Shown: positions 62,369-64,000 of the stretch, piece by piece
Numbering within the stretch: the stretch's first letter is position 1
How the letters are laid out: the number at the start of each line of letters is the position of its first letter
Assembly: GCA_018613055.1 (NCBI GenBank)
Contig: JAGGQZ010000020.1
Coordinates: forward strand, 248,001 to 312,000
Reading direction: 5' to 3'
Length of the DNA: 64,000 nucleotides
From: Chryseobacterium sp. ISL-80
Lineage (GTDB): Bacteria; Bacillota; Bacilli; Bacillales; Cytobacillaceae
Program-made: the position numbers and the translations under genes
The notes under the pieces: model-generated
Told to the model about the DNA's origin: nothing
Seen by the model: the letters and a program-made list of their open reading frames with translations, nothing else
Database searches by the model: none

Positions 62369-62569
62369 ATGGAACCGAAACAGCCTGGCAGTAATAGTCT
62401 TCCTGACTTCAAAGAGATGACAGACAGGGTGCTTGCAAATCCGGGAACAGGCCCGCAACTGGTCATAAAGACAAACTTGGACCCTCATGAAGTCACTGAG
62501 GAAAACCCTTATGTCCAATCAGGTCAACCAACTGATCCCGAAGAATTCAAAAATTATTTCAAGGAGTAG
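62369..62569 (+). CDS. Small uncharacterised protein next to csgA-like gene (66 aa)
   Basis: Begins MEPKQPGSNSLPDFKEMTDR, with GGAGGTG upstream. It contains NPYVQSGQPTDPEEFKNYF at the C-terminus. Polar and possibly disordered. It ends right next to the CsgA-type gene (no gap), so the two form a transcription and translation unit, likely a late forespore one. Family not recognised with confidence. Confidence 0.65.
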   Translation: MEPKQPGSNSLPDFKEMTDRVLANPGTGPQLVIKTNLDPHEVTEENPYVQSGQPTDPEEFKNYFKE

Positions 62570-62824
62570 ATGATGGAAAAAACACAGGCCTATCTTCGTG
62601 AAATTGTCTCCAATTATACAGAGACATATCCACTCAGCAAGAAAATCTATCAAAGGTTAGAAAACGGAAGGTACCCTTCTGAAGGTGATTTTGTCAAAGA
62701 CCTGACAGCGGAAGAAATAGAATTTTTAAATAAGATCTTACCGGAAGCGATCGAGTATGCGAATAATGAACAGGATGAAAAACGCGCCCAGCAGCTGAAT
62801 GAAGTATATGAGCTGCTTTATTGA
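62570..62824 (+). CDS. CsgA-type sporulation-specific protein
   Basis: 84 residues. AYLREIVSNYTETYP, RYPSEGDFVKDLTAEEIEFL and the C-terminal NNEQDEKRAQQLNEVYELL closely match the CsgA family, a sigma-G-controlled acid-soluble spore protein in B. subtilis. Function unknown. AAGGAG precedes two adjacent ATGs (62570, 62573); the second has the better spacing. It follows the 66-aa gene directly, so expression is coupled. Confidence 0.8.
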   Translation: MMEKTQAYLREIVSNYTETYPLSKKIYQRLENGRYPSEGDFVKDLTAEEIEFLNKILPEAIEYANNEQDEKRAQQLNEVYELLY

Positions 62825-62854
62825 AAATACCAGGGCTTCCTCCCATTTAAAACG

Positions 62855-62886
62855 AAAAACAGCAGGAATGAATCCTGCTGTTTTTA
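62855..62886. terminator. Bidirectional terminator
   Basis: AAAACAGCAGGA and TCCTGCTGTTTT form a 12-bp stem around 5 bases between the csgA-like and YihY genes. Confidence 0.9.
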
Positions 62887-63747
62887 ACCGTTGGCTGAAG
62901 CTGTCTCTTCCTCTTCAATTAGTTCTTCGCCCGTCTTGTCACGATGGTAAATCGCATTGATTTCACCGCCAAGCACAAGCGCCAATCCCGTCAGGAACAA
63001 CCATAGCATTAACACAATCACGCCGCCAAGACTTCCGTATGTGGCTGAGTAGTTGCCGAAATTGCTGACATAAAATGAGAACCCCAGGGAGATCAATTGC
63101 CAGACAATAGTGGCAAAAATGGCTCCTGGCAGTACATGTTTAAATGGATAATGCTTGTTTGGAGCGATTCGGTACAAGCCAGTCAATACTGCCACCATAA
63201 CGACAATCCCGATGACCCATCTGATCACATTGAAGATAATATCATATGGTTCAGGAATTGGGATGATTGTTTGAACCATATCCAGAATGACATTCCCGAA
63301 TACCGGAAGCAATAAGGCAACTACAAAAGCCAGTATCAAACCAATCGTGAGAAGAATCGAAACAAGCCTTGCTTTGATGAAGGATCTCGTTTCCTTAACA
63401 TCATAAGCAATATTCATTGCTTTCATAAAGGCGTTCATTCCGTTGGAAGCTGACCAGATCGTCCCGATGATCCCGAAAGTCAAAAGTCCGCCATTACGCT
63501 CACTTACAAGTTTTACTACATTATCTCTTAATAATTGCGCAGACTCTTCCGGCAATAATTGATTGATAACATTGATTGCCTTCTGTGGATCGATATTTAA
63601 GTAAGGAACGATGGCAATCAACAAAATCAGCATTGGAAACAATGCCAGCATATAATAATATGCCTGCTGGGCAGCAAGGCCAGTTGCCCGGTCTTTTTTC
63701 AGCTCTCCCAACAAACTTTTCCCATAGTGCTTAAATTTCTCTTTCAC
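62884..63747 (-). CDS. YihY/BrkB family inner-membrane protein
   Basis: About 287 residues with six membrane spans. Signatures: GLAAQQAYYYMLALFPMLILL, FGIIGTIWSASNGMNAFMKA, and SYYVSNFGNYSATYGSLGGV-like NFGNYSATYGSLGGVIVLML. The C-terminus is acidic and cytosolic. Family members were once called ribonuclease BN by mistake; their function is unknown. GTG at 63747 with GAGGTG upstream is preferred; an earlier GTG at 63756 lies too close to that site. Confidence 0.9.
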   Translation of the reverse strand: MKEKFKHYGKSLLGELKKDRATGLAAQQAYYYMLALFPMLILLIAIVPYLNIDPQKAINVINQLLPEESAQLLRDNVVKLVSERNGGLLTFGIIGTIWSASNGMNAFMKAMNIAYDVKETRSFIKARLVSILLTIGLILAFVVALLLPVFGNVILDMVQTIIPIPEPYDIIFNVIRWVIGIVVMVAVLTGLYRIAPNKHYPFKHVLPGAIFATIVWQLISLGFSFYVSNFGNYSATYGSLGGVIVLMLWLFLTGLALVLGGEINAIYHRDKTGEELIEEEETASANG

Positions 63748-63837
63748 TAAACGCACACCTCATTTCTCCATTGCAATATGCTTGTCTTTTCCCCGACTTA
63801 AGGAGTTTTAATCATGATTAATATAACGGCAAAATAA

Positions 63838-63862
63838 AAAAAGACCATCTGGTCTTTTTTTA
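63838..63862. terminator. Bidirectional terminator
   Basis: AAAAAAGACC-ATCT-GGTCTTTTTT, A/T flanked, between the YihY gene region and the partial gene at the window end. Confidence 0.85.
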
Positions 63863-63864
63863 AT

Positions 63865-64000
63865 CTACTTATCATCTTCAACATACGGGTCATGCTCGAA
63901 TGCAGGCAGATCTCCAAAGGATGTCATAATCCCTTCCCTGTCCAGCTCCTCTTCATACTTTTCGTGCTGTTTATTTGGATAGACAGTTATTTCTTTACCG
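63865..64000 (-). CDS. C-terminal part of an uncharacterised acidic protein
   Basis: The frame from the window end (GKEITVYPNKQHEKYEEELD) runs 45 codons to a TAG at 63865-63867. The tail (FGDLPAFEHDPYVEDDK) is acidic. The start lies outside the window. Too little is visible to name the family. Confidence 0.6.
   Translation of the reverse strand, partial: GKEITVYPNKQHEKYEEELDREGIMTSFGDLPAFEHDPYVEDDK

Overview
The window is chromosomal DNA of an endospore-forming Bacillaceae bacterium, something like Bacillus or Mesobacillus. The evidence is moderate GC, strong AGGAGG-type ribosome binding sites, frequent TTG/GTG starts, U-tailed hairpin terminators, a HutP-controlled hut operon, CcpN with the PPDK regulator, a CotY/CotZ-type coat protein, a CsgA-type sporulation protein and a SleL/YaaH-type cortex hydrolase. 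The species is inferred from content, not from a database match. No rRNA, tRNA or CRISPR array was recognised.

Layout. 1-5 kb: small housekeeping genes, namely three class I methyltransferases, a HIT protein, a Nudix hydrolase, a second beta-clamp (DnaN-like) gene and a short membrane protein. 5-8.4 kb: a selenocysteine locus. A thioredoxin-like gene has an in-frame TGA at the first position of its redox CxxC motif, with hairpins right behind it, and 1.2 kb away lies selB, the elongation factor that decodes such TGAs. 8.6-14.7 kb: the histidine-utilisation operon hutP-H-U-I-G (minus strand), with a sigma-A promoter and a HutP-type attenuator between hutP and hutH. 15.5-20.8 kb: a spore-surface island with a CotY/CotZ-like protein carrying a long charged repeat region and four CsxC/SPOCS-like paralogues. 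20.9-22.5 kb: an actin-like (ParM/AlfA-type) gene with a small ParR-like partner. 23-31.8 kb: glutaminase, a UbiB/ABC1-family protein, a phasin-like protein, a LysM-GH18 hydrolase and a Suv3-like helicase. 32-36.2 kb: ccpN, the PPDK regulatory kinase/phosphorylase and ppdK in one run, a pyruvate-to-PEP module. 36.4-46 kb: exonuclease III, a MocR-type regulator divergent from an EamA exporter, a photolyase, a DUF3307/SatD pair, ppiB, a putative structured RNA, VanZ, GNAT and a Mug glycosylase. 45.8-50.2 kb: a formate dehydrogenase operon (fdhD, DUF1641 protein, catalytic subunit) in its cysteine form.

52.39-58.76 kb is a probable transposon of about 6.4 kb. It has inverted terminal repeats (about 50 bp), subterminal repeats, a terminator just inside each end, a two-gene transposition module (80 aa plus a 649 aa DDE-like transposase) and an ABC exporter as apparent cargo. 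Beyond it lie a diheme cytochrome c, a ferritin-like protein, a methyltransferase, a zinc alcohol dehydrogenase, a CsgA-type spore protein and a YihY/BrkB membrane protein.

Two intergenic arrays (5.38-5.71 and 26.71-27.31 kb) use the same 52-bp tandem unit containing an inverted TGTCCGAA/TTCGGACA pair. The most notable items are the TGA-containing thioredoxin gene with selB, the insulated transposon, the 52-bp arrays, and the actin/ParR pair next to the spore-surface cluster.
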